From the NCBI GenBank assembly GCA_905182165.1, contig CAJJAK010000008.1, forward strand, positions 1-64,000: a stretch of DNA of 64,000 nt, in the 5' to 3' direction. This stretch comes from an uncultured Paracoccaceae bacterium. GTDB taxonomy: Bacteria; Pseudomonadota; Alphaproteobacteria; Rhodobacterales; Rhodobacteraceae. Position numbers and translations under genes: made by a program. The stretch's first letter is position 1. Every line of letters starts with the position of its first letter. This document shows, one piece after another, positions 18,233-26,882 of the stretch. The notes beneath the pieces are model-generated. The model had not been told where the DNA came from and ran no database searches. It saw only the letters and a program-made list of their open reading frames with translations.

Positions 18233-18263
18233 TTGACCTTCCACTAACTAGAGAGCGTAATCT
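18233..18263 (+). promoter_or_regulatory. MerR-type promoter with 19-bp spacer (second copy)
   Basis: TTGACC at 18233-18238 is followed after 19 bases by TAATCT at 18258-18263. The spacer begins TTCCACTAACTAGAGAGC and aligns base for base with most of the spacer at 17398-17416. The arrangement points to the same MerR-family activator as the promoter at 17392. It drives the cytochrome c gene starting at 18295. Confidence 0.65.
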
Positions 18264-18294
18264 TGCACAAATACCCTAAGAATCGAGAATATAA

Positions 18295-18732
18295 ATGAAA
18301 TTAATTATCGTCTTTGGTGCGTTGGCAATCTTTGGTGGATTAGCCTACACGATGTGGCCTACCGACGATCTCAGTAATGGGACAGTGGCAGTTGATAAAA
18401 AGGTAGCGGAAGGTGCTTTGGCAAACGTATTATTGCCTGATACACTTTCGCAGAACGCACAGATGGGCAAACTGGCGTTTGAAGTCAAATGTGTATCCTG
18501 TCATGGCACCAATGCGGCTGGTCAGGCTGGCGTTGCACCGCCGTTGGTTCATATTATCTATGAACCAAATCACCACGGTGACGAAAGCTTCCAGCGAGCC
18601 GCTGCGTTGGGTGTCCGTGCGCATCACTGGTCATTTGGAAATATGCCAGCTGTCGAGGGTTTGACCCGTGCGGATGTAAAGATGATCATTGCATATATTC
18701 GAGAATTACAACGCGCCAACGGGATCAACTGA
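18295..18732 (+). CDS. Class I cytochrome c, membrane-anchored or exported
   Basis: This 145-residue protein has an N-terminal hydrophobic segment (residues 1-21) and a heme-attachment motif CVSCH near residue 64. A methionine in FGNMPAV near the C-terminus is the probable second heme ligand. It should carry electrons in the periplasm. Its own MerR-type promoter matches that of the glutaredoxin-MauE gene. The stop codon overlaps an ATG of a very short frame, see the next entry. Confidence 0.85.
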   Translation: MKLIIVFGALAIFGGLAYTMWPTDDLSNGTVAVDKKVAEGALANVLLPDTLSQNAQMGKLAFEVKCVSCHGTNAAGQAGVAPPLVHIIYEPNHHGDESFQRAAALGVRAHHWSFGNMPAVEGLTRADVKMIIAYIRELQRANGIN

Positions 18733-18773
18733 TGGCGATGGTAAAAGGATATATCTTCCCCACACTTACTTAA
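18732..18773 (+). pseudogene. Possible stub of a lost downstream gene
   Basis: An ATG overlaps the cytochrome c stop as TGATG and opens a 13-codon frame (MAMVKGYIFPTLT). A four-base stop/start overlap is typical of a true operon neighbour, but the frame ends at once, and the sequence turns AT-rich and non-coding. It may be the remaining front end of a deleted gene. Chance cannot be excluded. Confidence 0.3.
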
Positions 18774-19235
18774 CTCATGATCATGGGAAAATACGTGTGC
18801 GTCTCATGTCATCTAAAATCAGGCAGTGTAATTCAACTCATAAAATAGTGTACAATAACTCCGCCAATTACTAAACCTTTTAAGAATGAAATCCAGTAAG
18901 CCTGGTAATAGATAATCCCCAGCTTTCTAAAGTTTTTTCACTTGTTTTTTATGCCAATCTATCATAATAATTTTTTGATATTAAATTTAAATTTTTGAAC
19001 AAGCGTGATGAAATTAGAGATTTAATCAAGCATATTTTTTAAATAAAATTTTTCAACTTTTTCTCGTTGCCGAAGCAGTGGTTCTTAAATCAACGAATTA
19101 GCTAAAATCAATAAATTGGAGCGCGCTATATGGGTTCTAAAAATAGTTACCTTAAATTTTAAAAGGATTCATTTGAATAATAATCGATCTCACTCTAGGC
19201 TGAGATCAAATGTAAATGATGATTAGGTAATAGCA
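18774..19235. other. AT-rich intergenic region
   Basis: I find no gene in these about 460 bases. The stretch is AT-rich, in contrast to the redox genes on its left. The end carries no strong ribosome-binding site for the agmatine deiminase gene; only a loose TAATAGCA precedes its ATG. Confidence 0.5.
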
Positions 19236-20231
19236 ATGATTGATGAATATTATATGCCAGCAGAATGGTCTCACCATCAAAGGTGTTGGATGGCTTGGCC
19301 TTGCAGGGATGGTTTGTGGGTAAACCCTGAAGAAACATGTAAAACCTATGCTGCAGTTGCACATGCTATTCGGGATTTCGAGCCTTTAAGGATGTTAGTT
19401 CCGCCCCATCTTGTAGGTCAAGCACATAAGTTTTTAGGTTCAGATATAGAGGTAATTGAAATGCCTATCGATGACTCTTGGTCTCGTGACAGTGGGCCTA
19501 ATTTTGTTAAAAACAAGCAAGGAAAATTGGCAGGTGTTTGTTTTCAATTCAATGCTTGGGGTGAAAAATATGAAATATATGATCAGGATGCACAAATGGC
19601 TGAACGCATTCTTTTAAATGCAAAGGTTCCAATTATTAAGTCAGATCTGATTGCGGAGGGAGGCGGAATTTGCGTAGATGGTGAAGGTACCCTTCTAACT
19701 ACTGATACATGCTTTACTAACAAAAATCGCAATCCAGCTTGGTCAAGAGAAGAAATTGAACAAGAATTAAAGAGACTATTGGGAGTTAGAAAGGTGATCT
19801 GGCTTCCTGGTGATCCACTTGATAAAGAAACAGATGGTCATATTGATGGTATCGCTGCATTTGCATCGCCAGGACGCATAATCCTAGAAACTAGCGCTGA
19901 TTGTAATGATCCACGCAAACCATTTTTTGACTCCTTAAAAAAGCAATTAATGCAGGAAACTGATGCTCATGGCCGTAGCTTTGAGCTTTTGGAACTTCCA
20001 GAAGCAACGGAAGAATGTACAATTGGTGAAAAATTTTGTCTTTCATATGTTAACTTTTACATTGCTAATGGTGGCGTAATTGCACCCAGTTATGGAATTA
20101 AAACTGATGAAGAAGTAAAGGAAAAGTTGCAATCTTATTTCCCAGATAAAAAAATAGTCATGGTTCCTATTTCCTCGATTGCAGAAGGCGGTGGCGGTAT
20201 TCATTGCATCACGCAACAGCAGCCAAGTTAA
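19236..20231 (+). CDS. aguA: Agmatine deiminase
   Basis: This 331-residue protein belongs to the agmatine/peptidyl-arginine deiminase family. It has MPAEWSHHQRCWMAWP at the start, PIDDSWSRDSGPNF near residue 80, HIDGIAAF near 203, and the nucleophile C324 in GGGGIHCITQQQ. It hydrolyses agmatine to N-carbamoylputrescine and ammonia in the cytoplasm. No N-carbamoylputrescine amidase is adjacent, although an amidase of another family lies nearby. The polyamine-type transporter upstream makes amine catabolism plausible. Confidence 0.9.
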   Translation: MIDEYYMPAEWSHHQRCWMAWPCRDGLWVNPEETCKTYAAVAHAIRDFEPLRMLVPPHLVGQAHKFLGSDIEVIEMPIDDSWSRDSGPNFVKNKQGKLAGVCFQFNAWGEKYEIYDQDAQMAERILLNAKVPIIKSDLIAEGGGICVDGEGTLLTTDTCFTNKNRNPAWSREEIEQELKRLLGVRKVIWLPGDPLDKETDGHIDGIAAFASPGRIILETSADCNDPRKPFFDSLKKQLMQETDAHGRSFELLELPEATEECTIGEKFCLSYVNFYIANGGVIAPSYGIKTDEEVKEKLQSYFPDKKIVMVPISSIAEGGGGIHCITQQQPS

Positions 20232-20272
20232 CAGATATCAAAAAATAGAAATACATTATGAACACTAATTAA

Positions 20273-20713
20273 ATGACACTCACTATCCGAAATATTTCAG
20301 CTGGGGACCAGCCAGACTGGACCAATCTGTGGCGTTTGTATCTAGAATATTACCAAACATCAGTTTCTAATGAAGTGTATCAGAAAACTTTTGAGAGGTT
20401 GATAGATTCAAATCGTCCACAACAAAATGGTATGATTGCGTTGCAGGATGATAAACCTGTTGGTCTAGTCCATTTTATCTATCATGCACATAATTGGCGC
20501 ATTGAAGATGCGTGCTATTTACAGGATCTTTACACTGACCCTAGTATGCGCGGCATGGGAATTGGTAGAAAGCTTATCGAAGCCGTGTATAAAGCAGCGG
20601 ATGCTAATGGAACACCATCAGTCTATTGGTTAACAGAAGATTTCAATAAACCAGCCAGAAGACTTTATGAGCAGGTAGCAGGCCTTACACCATTTATTAA
20701 ATATCAACGTTGA
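20273..20713 (+). CDS. GNAT-family N-acetyltransferase
   Basis: This is a 146-residue acetyltransferase. The acetyl-CoA loop MRGMGIGRKLIEAVY starts near residue 95, preceded by the YLQDLYTDPS strand. It sits 41 bases after agmatine deiminase on the same strand and could act on an amine from the same pathway. The acceptor is unknown. Confidence 0.85.
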   Translation: MTLTIRNISAGDQPDWTNLWRLYLEYYQTSVSNEVYQKTFERLIDSNRPQQNGMIALQDDKPVGLVHFIYHAHNWRIEDACYLQDLYTDPSMRGMGIGRKLIEAVYKAADANGTPSVYWLTEDFNKPARRLYEQVAGLTPFIKYQR

Positions 20714-20989
20714 AGTCTTTTACGTGGATCCCAATGGTGTTTTAGCGAGCGATAGAACATTTTTTGATTGTTCCCAAAACCTTGCTTAAAACCTGACAGT
20801 GCTATCTTTTTGGAAAGTTTATAATAACCTCAAATATAGTTTACTAGTTATTATATTTTATAGTTAAAGCGAGGACTGGTGGTATTAATTATGACTGGGA
20901 TTCATTACTGTTAAAAATAAATAAAAGTGTTAACGTTATTAGATAGTAAATTAGGTAAAATAACAGTTTTAATTATAGCGGAGAGTAAA

Positions 20990-22429
20990 ATGACCCCGAA
21001 CGAATATGCCAGGCTTGACGGTGTGGCGCTGGCTGCAGCAATCAAGTGTGGTGATGTGTCTGCAATGGAAGTCACTGAAGCTGCTATTGGTGTGATCGAA
21101 AAGCTTAATCCCAAGCTCAATGCCGTTGTGATGACGAACTTCGAAAATGCACGCAATGTGGCAAAGGATGCTCTTGCGGACACGCCCTTAGCAGGCGTAC
21201 CGTTTCTACTTAAAGACATTAATCAGTTTAGTCATGACATGCCGACAACATTCTCATGTGAATTTTTTGCAGATGTGGCGGCAAAGCCCGACAGCGAGTT
21301 GGTGTCCCGTTGGAGGAAGGCTGGGCTGATTGTCCTCGGCAAGACCAATACACCTGAGTTTGCAGAGGACTTCGTGTGCGAACCAACGTTTCGTGGCGTA
21401 ACGCTCAACCCGTGGAACCCCGAGGTGACGACAGGCGGAAGCTCCGGCGGCGCTGGCGCCGCAGTTGCATCCGGTATGGTCCCCTTTGCACACGGGACAG
21501 ATTTGGGCGGGTCAATCCGAATCCCGGCCGCGTGCTGTGGTGTTTTCGGTCTTAAGCCCACGACAGGATTAAATCCGGTAGGGCCCTACTATCCTGAGAT
21601 TTCGGGTGGCTTCAATTCAGATCACGTACTGTCGCGAACCGTCCGAGATAGTGCTGCGGCACTCGACACTAGCGCTGGTCCTATGCGAGGGGCACGTTAT
21701 CACGTGAGACCAATGGTCGACTCTTATCTGAAAGTTCTTGATCAACCCGTTCCCACGCTTCGCATTGGTGTCTCAAAGCGCACACCATATGGTGATGCGG
21801 TTGGCGCTAATCAGGAGCACGCGGTTGACCAAGCCAGCGCCGCCCTTCAAAGCATGGGGCATGAACTCGTCGAATACTCTCATCCAGATAACCTTGGTCT
21901 TGGAAATTGGATGGAAAGTCTATGGATGATGGATGTGGTCTACGAGATTGAAAATCGGATTCAGGAACTTGGTCGCGAACCAGAACTTAACGAGATAGAT
22001 GCGCTCACACGTTACTCCCGGGAGCATGTCGCAGGTTTGACTGCTATGGATCTATACCGGGCGCGTCAGGGTGCGCACGACGCGAGTATTAAGTTGATGA
22101 ACTCAATGTGTGATCTCGATATGGTTCTGACGCCTGCTTTGGGCAGCGATCCCATAGCCGTTGGTACACTGGATAGCCGTACCGACAACTTCATTATGGA
22201 AAAATGGGTTGAAGCAGGGCACGCATTTGCACCGTTTTCCTACATCTGTAACGTCACAGGGCAACCGTCGGCATCTCTGCCAGTTCAGCTGGATGAAGGT
22301 AAACAACCCTGTGCAGTTCAGTTGGCAGGCCATCATCTGCAAGACCACGTCATGCTCCAGGTTGCTCAACAGCTTGAAGAATATTTCCAATGGAGCAATT
22401 ATCGTCCGCCGGTCTGGGCTGGATTTTAG
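20990..22429 (+). CDS. Amidase signature family enzyme
   Basis: This 479-residue hydrolase has the Ser-cisSer-Lys triad of the amidase family: K75 in PFLLKDINQF, S151 in TTGGSSGGAGAAVASG, and S175 in DLGGSIRIPA. I place the start at 20990 because GGAGAG lies a few bases upstream; in-frame sequence further upstream is non-coding in character. It hydrolyses a carboxamide in the cytoplasm, and the substrate is open. Its G+C is clearly higher than in the flanking genes, and it stands alone between AT-rich spacers. Confidence 0.9.
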   Translation: MTPNEYARLDGVALAAAIKCGDVSAMEVTEAAIGVIEKLNPKLNAVVMTNFENARNVAKDALADTPLAGVPFLLKDINQFSHDMPTTFSCEFFADVAAKPDSELVSRWRKAGLIVLGKTNTPEFAEDFVCEPTFRGVTLNPWNPEVTTGGSSGGAGAAVASGMVPFAHGTDLGGSIRIPAACCGVFGLKPTTGLNPVGPYYPEISGGFNSDHVLSRTVRDSAAALDTSAGPMRGARYHVRPMVDSYLKVLDQPVPTLRIGVSKRTPYGDAVGANQEHAVDQASAALQSMGHELVEYSHPDNLGLGNWMESLWMMDVVYEIENRIQELGREPELNEIDALTRYSREHVAGLTAMDLYRARQGAHDASIKLMNSMCDLDMVLTPALGSDPIAVGTLDSRTDNFIMEKWVEAGHAFAPFSYICNVTGQPSASLPVQLDEGKQPCAVQLAGHHLQDHVMLQVAQQLEEYFQWSNYRPPVWAGF

Positions 22430-22462
22430 TTTAGCTACGATATCTGTACACCGTAGCTAAAC
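22429..22462 (+). terminator. Perfect 11-bp hairpin after the amidase gene
   Basis: GTTTAGCTACG at 22429-22439 pairs perfectly with CGTAGCTAAAC at 22452-22462 around a 12-base loop. It begins within the amidase stop codon. There is no T-run, so it may act as an mRNA-stabilising or weak termination structure. A separate 12-base palindrome, AAAGTTAACTTT, follows within a few bases. Confidence 0.55.
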
Positions 22463-22572
22463 TGTCCAAAGTTAACTTTACGTAATTATATTTTCATCGG
22501 ATTTATGATATAAATTAATTACTTAGTTGAATTTAGTTAGTGATAATATTTAAAAGAAAATGGAGTATTTTT

Positions 22573-22884
22573 ATGAAAATGTTGGTTAGTGTTAATATAT
22601 CAAAAGGCTTTAGTGTTTGGTTGGAAATGGCGAAGTCACTTAATCCAGAAATGGAAAAAGTTGGAGTTAAAATGGTATGGTCTGGAACGAATCCTGATGA
22701 GAGCAAAGTGTTTATGATAGTCGATATGAAAGATCCTTCGCAGATGAAAACATTTGGAGAAAGAGAAGATGTTGCCAAGTGCAGGTGCAGATGCAGGTGC
22801 AGATGTGGCCAGCACAACAATAATTTCTCAAATTGGAGAAGATTATCTTCATTTGGTCCCAGTTATTATTTTGATAACATGTAA
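22573..22884 (+). CDS. Small protein, DUF3764-like, frameshifted in a repeat
   Basis: The N-terminal 60 residues (MKMLVSVNISKGFSVWLEMA, then VFMIVDMKDPSQMKTFGE) resemble small DUF3764-type proteins of about 90 residues. Just after, near 22775, the frame shifts into an arginine/cysteine repeat; in another frame the DNA reads AGADAGADVASTTIISQIGEDYL, which fits the family. The shift is at the edge of a GCAGGTGCAGAT repeat, two copies of 12 bases. The true end lies between about 22850 and 22948. The function is unknown and the family call is tentative. Confidence 0.5.
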   Translation: MKMLVSVNISKGFSVWLEMAKSLNPEMEKVGVKMVWSGTNPDESKVFMIVDMKDPSQMKTFGEREDVAKCRCRCRCRCGQHNNNFSNWRRLSSFGPSYYFDNM

Positions 22885-22926
22885 CCAATTGAATTTATTA
22901 AGTGCATTGAAAGCGTTGTATTTTTA

Positions 22927-23001
22927 TGGTGCTGCAGGGGAGGATTGAACTCCCGACCTCGTCATTACCAATGACGCGCTCTACCACTGAGCTACACCCG
23001 C
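22927..23001 (-). tRNA. tRNA-Thr (GGT), unpaired acceptor stem
   Basis: On the minus strand a 75-base tRNA can be folded. The D stem is GCTC/GAGC, the anticodon stem is CGTCA/TGACG around TTGGTAA (anticodon GGT, threonine), and the T stem is GGGAG/CTCCC. CCA is encoded. The acceptor stem is poor: 5' GCGGGTG against 3' CTGCAGC gives three mismatches. The 5' end looks like a tRNA-Gly acceptor while the body looks like tRNA-Thr. It is either a chimera, an error, or a non-functional copy. Confidence 0.7.
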
Positions 23002-23084
23002 AAGAAGTAATACTATATTAACTGATTATTATTATTAACAACCATAATCTGGACGTGCGTTCGCCTGTGTAGTAACAGAGCTCT

Positions 23085-23240
23085 ATGGTAGATATGAAAA
23101 AGAAAATAGCATCAAAAGAAAAAAAAGAAACTGAGCGAGCAGCGCGACTTGAAGCTGCCTTGCGTGCAAACTTGCAGAGACGAAAAAAACAAACAAAATT
23201 AAGGCAGGATGATAACAAGCCTGCCGAGGAAAAAGAATAA
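23085..23240 (+). CDS. Small lysine/arginine-rich protein upstream of murA
   Basis: This is a 51-residue, highly charged frame (starting MVDMKKKIASKEKKE, with an EAALRANLQRRKK stretch) that ends six bases before murA. Small charged proteins of this form occur ahead of murA in alphaproteobacterial genomes. It is probably helical. It has no recognised function. Confidence 0.6.
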   Translation: MVDMKKKIASKEKKETERAARLEAALRANLQRRKKQTKLRQDDNKPAEEKE

Positions 23241-23245
23241 TTTAA

Positions 23246-24511
23246 ATGGATTCAATTTTAGTAAAAGGTGGGCAACCATTAAAAGGTAAAATAAATATTG
23301 CGGGCGCAAAAAATGCATGTTTGGCACTAATGCCATTGACACTTTTAACCGATGAAAAATTAATACTTACGAACGCTCCGAGGCTCTCAGATATAAATAC
23401 TTTCAAACAATTGTTGAATTCACTTGGATCAGATGTGTCAATCACAAAAGATGGCAGAGAGATACACCTTTCTTCTAAAACAATTAAAACTGTACGCGCT
23501 GAATACGAAATTGTTAGAAAAATGAGAGCATCAAATTTAGTTCTTGGTCCTTTGTTAGCACGGGAAGGGCGGGCAATTGTCTCACTCCCTGGTGGATGTG
23601 CAATTGGTGCAAGACCAATGGATATTCATATAGAAACTTTAGAAATGCTTGGTGCAAAAATAGATTTAAAAGATGGGTATTTATATGCGACTGCTCCAAA
23701 TGGATTGAAAGGGTGCCCAATAAAATTACGATTTGCATCTGTTGGAGCAACTGAAAACTTAATTATGGCTGCTTCACTAGCTAAAGGCACCACAATAATA
23801 AGTAACGCGGCCTGCGAGCCAGAAATTGGTGATTTGATCGATTGTTTAGAACGAATGGGTGCCAATATTGATGGAAAGGGGAGCTCAACCATAACTGTTG
23901 AGGGTGTTGATAAATTAAATGGTGCAACGCACCCTATTATCTCGGACAGGATTGAAATGGGGACTTATATGCTTGCACCTGTTATCGCTGGAGGGGAAGT
24001 TGAAATATCTGGTGGTAACATCGAATTTTTAGGATCTTTTATTGATAAATTATTACAAATTGGTGTATCGATTAGTAAATCTAACGATAATATTATCGTA
24101 AAAGGCCCAACTGATCGAATAAGAGCTATTAATATAAAAACAGAAATATTTCCAGGATTTCCAACTGATTTACAAGCCCAAATGATGGCTTTACTTTGTA
24201 CAGCGGATGGAACTTCGATTTTACATGAAACGATTTTTGAAAATAGATTTATGCATGCCCCAGAACTTATTAGGATGGGAGCCCAAATTGATGTTAGTGG
24301 TGGATTGGCGACAGTAATTGGTGTTCCAAAACTCAAAGCGGCACCTGTGATGGCAACTGATTTGCGGGCGTCGGTATCAATGATTTTAGCCGCATTGGCG
24401 GCAGAGGGTGAAACTGTTGTTAACAGAGTGTACCATTTAGATCGAGGATATGAAAATGTTGAGGAAAAATTAAGTAATTGTGGAGCCTTGATTGAAAGGG
24501 TCAGTTTATAA
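23246..24511 (+). CDS. murA: UDP-N-acetylglucosamine 1-carboxyvinyltransferase
   Basis: MurA makes the first committed step of peptidoglycan synthesis, transferring enolpyruvate to UDP-GlcNAc in the cytoplasm. The 421 residues match the family length. K22 and N23 in [10 protein letters not shown] and the reactive C118 in [13 protein letters not shown] are present, so the enzyme should be sensitive to fosfomycin in principle. It leads the housekeeping block, and its stop overlaps the start of the DUF2948 gene. The frame is intact. Confidence 0.97.
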   Translation: MDSILVKGGQPLKGKINIAGAKNACLALMPLTLLTDEKLILTNAPRLSDINTFKQLLNSLGSDVSITKDGREIHLSSKTIKTVRAEYEIVRKMRASNLVLGPLLAREGRAIVSLPGGCAIGARPMDIHIETLEMLGAKIDLKDGYLYATAPNGLKGCPIKLRFASVGATENLIMAASLAKGTTIISNAACEPEIGDLIDCLERMGANIDGKGSSTITVEGVDKLNGATHPIISDRIEMGTYMLAPVIAGGEVEISGGNIEFLGSFIDKLLQIGVSISKSNDNIIVKGPTDRIRAINIKTEIFPGFPTDLQAQMMALLCTADGTSILHETIFENRFMHAPELIRMGAQIDVSGGLATVIGVPKLKAAPVMATDLRASVSMILAALAAEGETVVNRVYHLDRGYENVEEKLSNCGALIERVSL

Positions 24512-24972
24512 TGGCGAACGATGCAAGATTTGAAGATGCTTATTCCAATCCCATCAGGTTGGAAGCTTTAGACGCTGAGGATTTGCAGGTTATTTCAACA
24601 TTATGTCAAGACGCCATTGTATTAGGACAAGATATATCATGGCAAATAAGCAAACGAAGACTTACTTTTCTATTAAACCGTTTTCGATGGGAAGAGCATT
24701 CAGGTGAGCCGGAGAGGGTAAGAAGCTTATTGATATTTAATGATGTTAAAAAAGTTTCTAGTAAGGCAATATTACGTGATAATGTAAGTAATATTTACTC
24801 TCTGTTATCATTAGAATTTGAATTAGATGATGAGGTTAGTGGCCATTTCACTATAACATTTGCTGATGAAGCATTGATTTCAATTTCTGCTGAATGTTTA
24901 GATGTTAAGCTGCAAGATGTAACACGACCATATAAATCACCTTCGGGACAAAAGCCGAAACACGAAGAATGA
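24511..24972 (+). CDS. DUF2948 family protein
   Basis: This 153-residue protein matches DUF2948, found directly after murA in Alphaproteobacteria. Family-like parts are LRLEALDAEDL-like at the front (here IRLEALDAEDLQVIS), RFRWEEH near 50 and LDVKLQDVTRPY near the end. It overlaps murA by one base and the UPF0262 gene by four. In most relatives hisD lies between this gene and UPF0262; here it does not. The function is unknown. Confidence 0.85.
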   Translation: MANDARFEDAYSNPIRLEALDAEDLQVISTLCQDAIVLGQDISWQISKRRLTFLLNRFRWEEHSGEPERVRSLLIFNDVKKVSSKAILRDNVSNIYSLLSLEFELDDEVSGHFTITFADEALISISAECLDVKLQDVTRPYKSPSGQKPKHEE

Positions 24973-25490
24973 CACATTTAATTCATATTGATATTGAGGA
25001 TCAAGAACTCGCAATCCCAACTCCAGAAATCGCGCAAGAGCGAAAGGTGGCTGTCTTTGATTTACTAGAAGAAAACTCATTTTCTTTGCCAGTAAGATCT
25101 GGATTAAAACCACTAAAAGGTCCCTATAAATTAATTTTGGGAATAAGAGAGGGACGTTTAGCATTTGATGTAAGAACTAGCTTAAATGAACCCGCTACAC
25201 TTGTTGCGTTGTCCTTAACTCCCTTGCGACCAGTGATTAAGGATTATTCTCAGATTTGTGAAGCGTATTATGATGCAGTAAAAACATTGCCACCAGCACA
25301 GATTGAAGCGATTGATATGGGTCGCCGAGGAATACACGATGAAGGTGGACGGTTGTTACAGGAGCGTTTAGAAAATAAAATTATTTTAGATAAATTAACT
25401 GCGCGTAGGTTGTTTACACTAATATGTGTGTTGCATGACTTAATGAAATCGAAAGTATTTATTCCTCTTATCTGTTCTTTTTTGTTGTGA
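24969..25490 (+). CDS. UPF0262 family protein, end unclear
   Basis: The first 155 residues match UPF0262 (LIHIDIEDQ at the start, GPYKLILGIREGRL, SLTPLRPVIKDYSQICEAYYDAV, and the closing ARRLFTLICVLH). The open frame then runs on through MKSKVFIPL, which is really the start of the next gene. The natural stop near 25440 appears to be lost through a small indel. The function is unknown; it is a conserved alphaproteobacterial protein. Confidence 0.8.
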   Translation: MTHLIHIDIEDQELAIPTPEIAQERKVAVFDLLEENSFSLPVRSGLKPLKGPYKLILGIREGRLAFDVRTSLNEPATLVALSLTPLRPVIKDYSQICEAYYDAVKTLPPAQIEAIDMGRRGIHDEGGRLLQERLENKIILDKLTARRLFTLICVLHDLMKSKVFIPLICSFLL

Positions 25491-25899
25491 TCATAATGCT
25501 ATTAGGTCACCTATTGCTGAAGGTTTAATGAAGAAAAATTTTGGCACTTCAATTTATGTCCAGTCAGTTGGTGTAGAGTCTGAACGAGAAATTGATGGTT
25601 TTGCTATAACCGTATGTAAAGAAATTGATGTTGAATTAAGTCGCCATCAAGTGCGTAATTTTGATGAAATGGAAGCCCTTGGTGACCATATGGTAGAGTT
25701 TGACATAGTTGTGGCTCTTTCACGTGCGTCACATATTAAAGTAATGAAATTAGTTAATATTAAAAACTCTAAGATCGAATATTGGCCGATAATCGATCCA
25801 ATATTTAATAGTGAACGAAGAGAAGAAAAGTTAATTGTCTATAGAGCAATCAGGGATCAACTTGATACACTAATATTTGATCGATTTAACGAAAAATAA
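25443..25899 (+). CDS. Low-molecular-weight protein tyrosine phosphatase-like, frameshifted
   Basis: From the ATG at 25443 (MKSKVFIPL) the frame must change near 25468. It then reads SVLFCCDHNAIRSPIAEGL, whose CDHNAIR matches the C-x5-R phosphate-binding loop of low-molecular-weight phosphatases and arsenate-reductase-like proteins. The general-acid aspartate region near the C-terminus (PIIDPIF) is present. It fits the usual gene order before infA. The real substrate, phosphotyrosine or arsenate, cannot be told. Confidence 0.75.
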
Positions 25900-26096
25900 T
25901 CTTTTGATTTTGTACTTTAATAGTTTGACTTGAAGGGTGTTGAGAAGAGTGAACAGCTAAAACTGACAAATGAGTGTTAAAAATAACAAATATTGTCAAC
26001 TAAAGTGATGAAATTACAATACTTCCAGGCTTGATTTTTTTATAAATTTTCAATAATTTTTATGGCAGCATTAAAATCTGCTCCTTTGGGAGTAAA

Positions 26097-26315
26097 ATGG
26101 CTAAGGAAGAACTTCTCGAATTTCCAGGGATTGTAAAAGAACTCTTACCTAACGCAACTTTCAGAGTTGAACTGGAAAATGGCCATGAGATTATTGCTCA
26201 CACTGCTGGAAAAATGCGAAAAAACCGAATTAGAGTATTGGCTGGAGATAAGGTCTTAGTTGAAATGACACCTTATGATCTTACAAAAGGCCGCATTAAT
26301 TATAGATTTAAATAA
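26097..26315 (+). CDS. infA: Translation initiation factor IF-1
   Basis: The 72 residues are a complete S1/OB-fold IF-1: [35 protein letters not shown] and [14 protein letters not shown] are all family hallmarks. It binds the A site of the small ribosomal subunit during initiation. It has its own upstream spacer of about 200 bases, so it may have its own promoter, and it is followed four bases later by maf. Confidence 0.98.
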   Translation: MAKEELLEFPGIVKELLPNATFRVELENGHEIIAHTAGKMRKNRIRVLAGDKVLVEMTPYDLTKGRINYRFK

Positions 26316-26318
26316 TAA

Positions 26319-26882
26319 ATGAAACTAATACTTGGATCAGCTAGTCCTCGTAGGTTAGAGATTTTACAACAAGCCCACATAGTTCCAGATAAAATCACTC
26401 CAGCTAATATTGATGAGACACCAAAATCTCAAGAGTTACCTCTTCATTATTGTGAAAGAATTGCTTTGGAAAAAGCAAATGCAATAAGTATCAATAAAAA
26501 TGAAATCATTTTAACGGCTGATACAACTGTTGCGATTGGGAGAAGAATTATGGGTAAGCCTCATAATTCAGAAGAAGCGATAAAATTTTTAAAATTACTG
26601 TCTGGTCGACGTCATAAAGTAATTACCTCTATCGTTGTTAGAAATGTCCAAGATATGAGAAAAAGATCTGTCACTACTGACGTCAAATTCAAGAATTTAT
26701 CTACGTCTGATATTGACTGTTATATTGCATCAAAAGAATGGGAAGGAAAAGCAGGTGGTTACGCTATCCAGGGATTAGGTGCAGAGTTTATCCCTTGGAT
26801 TTCTGGTTCATATTCTGGAGTAGTTGGCTTACCAATTGCGCAAACAATGATCTTACTTAAGTCTTTGGGTTGGAAGCCATGA
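26319..26882 (+). CDS. maf: Maf family nucleotide pyrophosphatase
   Basis: This 187-residue protein has the Maf start LILGSASPRRLEIL, the DTTVAIGRR segment with a catalytic aspartate, and the GGYAIQGLGAEFI segment. Maf proteins hydrolyse non-canonical or surplus nucleoside triphosphates and influence septum formation. Its stop overlaps the RNase gene as ATGA, the usual coupling in this block. Confidence 0.93.
   Translation: MKLILGSASPRRLEILQQAHIVPDKITPANIDETPKSQELPLHYCERIALEKANAISINKNEIILTADTTVAIGRRIMGKPHNSEEAIKFLKLLSGRRHKVITSIVVRNVQDMRKRSVTTDVKFKNLSTSDIDCYIASKEWEGKAGGYAIQGLGAEFIPWISGSYSGVVGLPIAQTMILLKSLGWKP

Noticed and set aside
22780..22806. CRISPR-like or satellite array
   Set aside because: Only two copies of a 12-base unit inside a coding region; there are no spacers and no cas genes anywhere in the window.
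25999..26096. Riboswitch or attenuator ahead of infA
   Set aside because: The stretch is AT-rich without a stable paired structure that I can trace.
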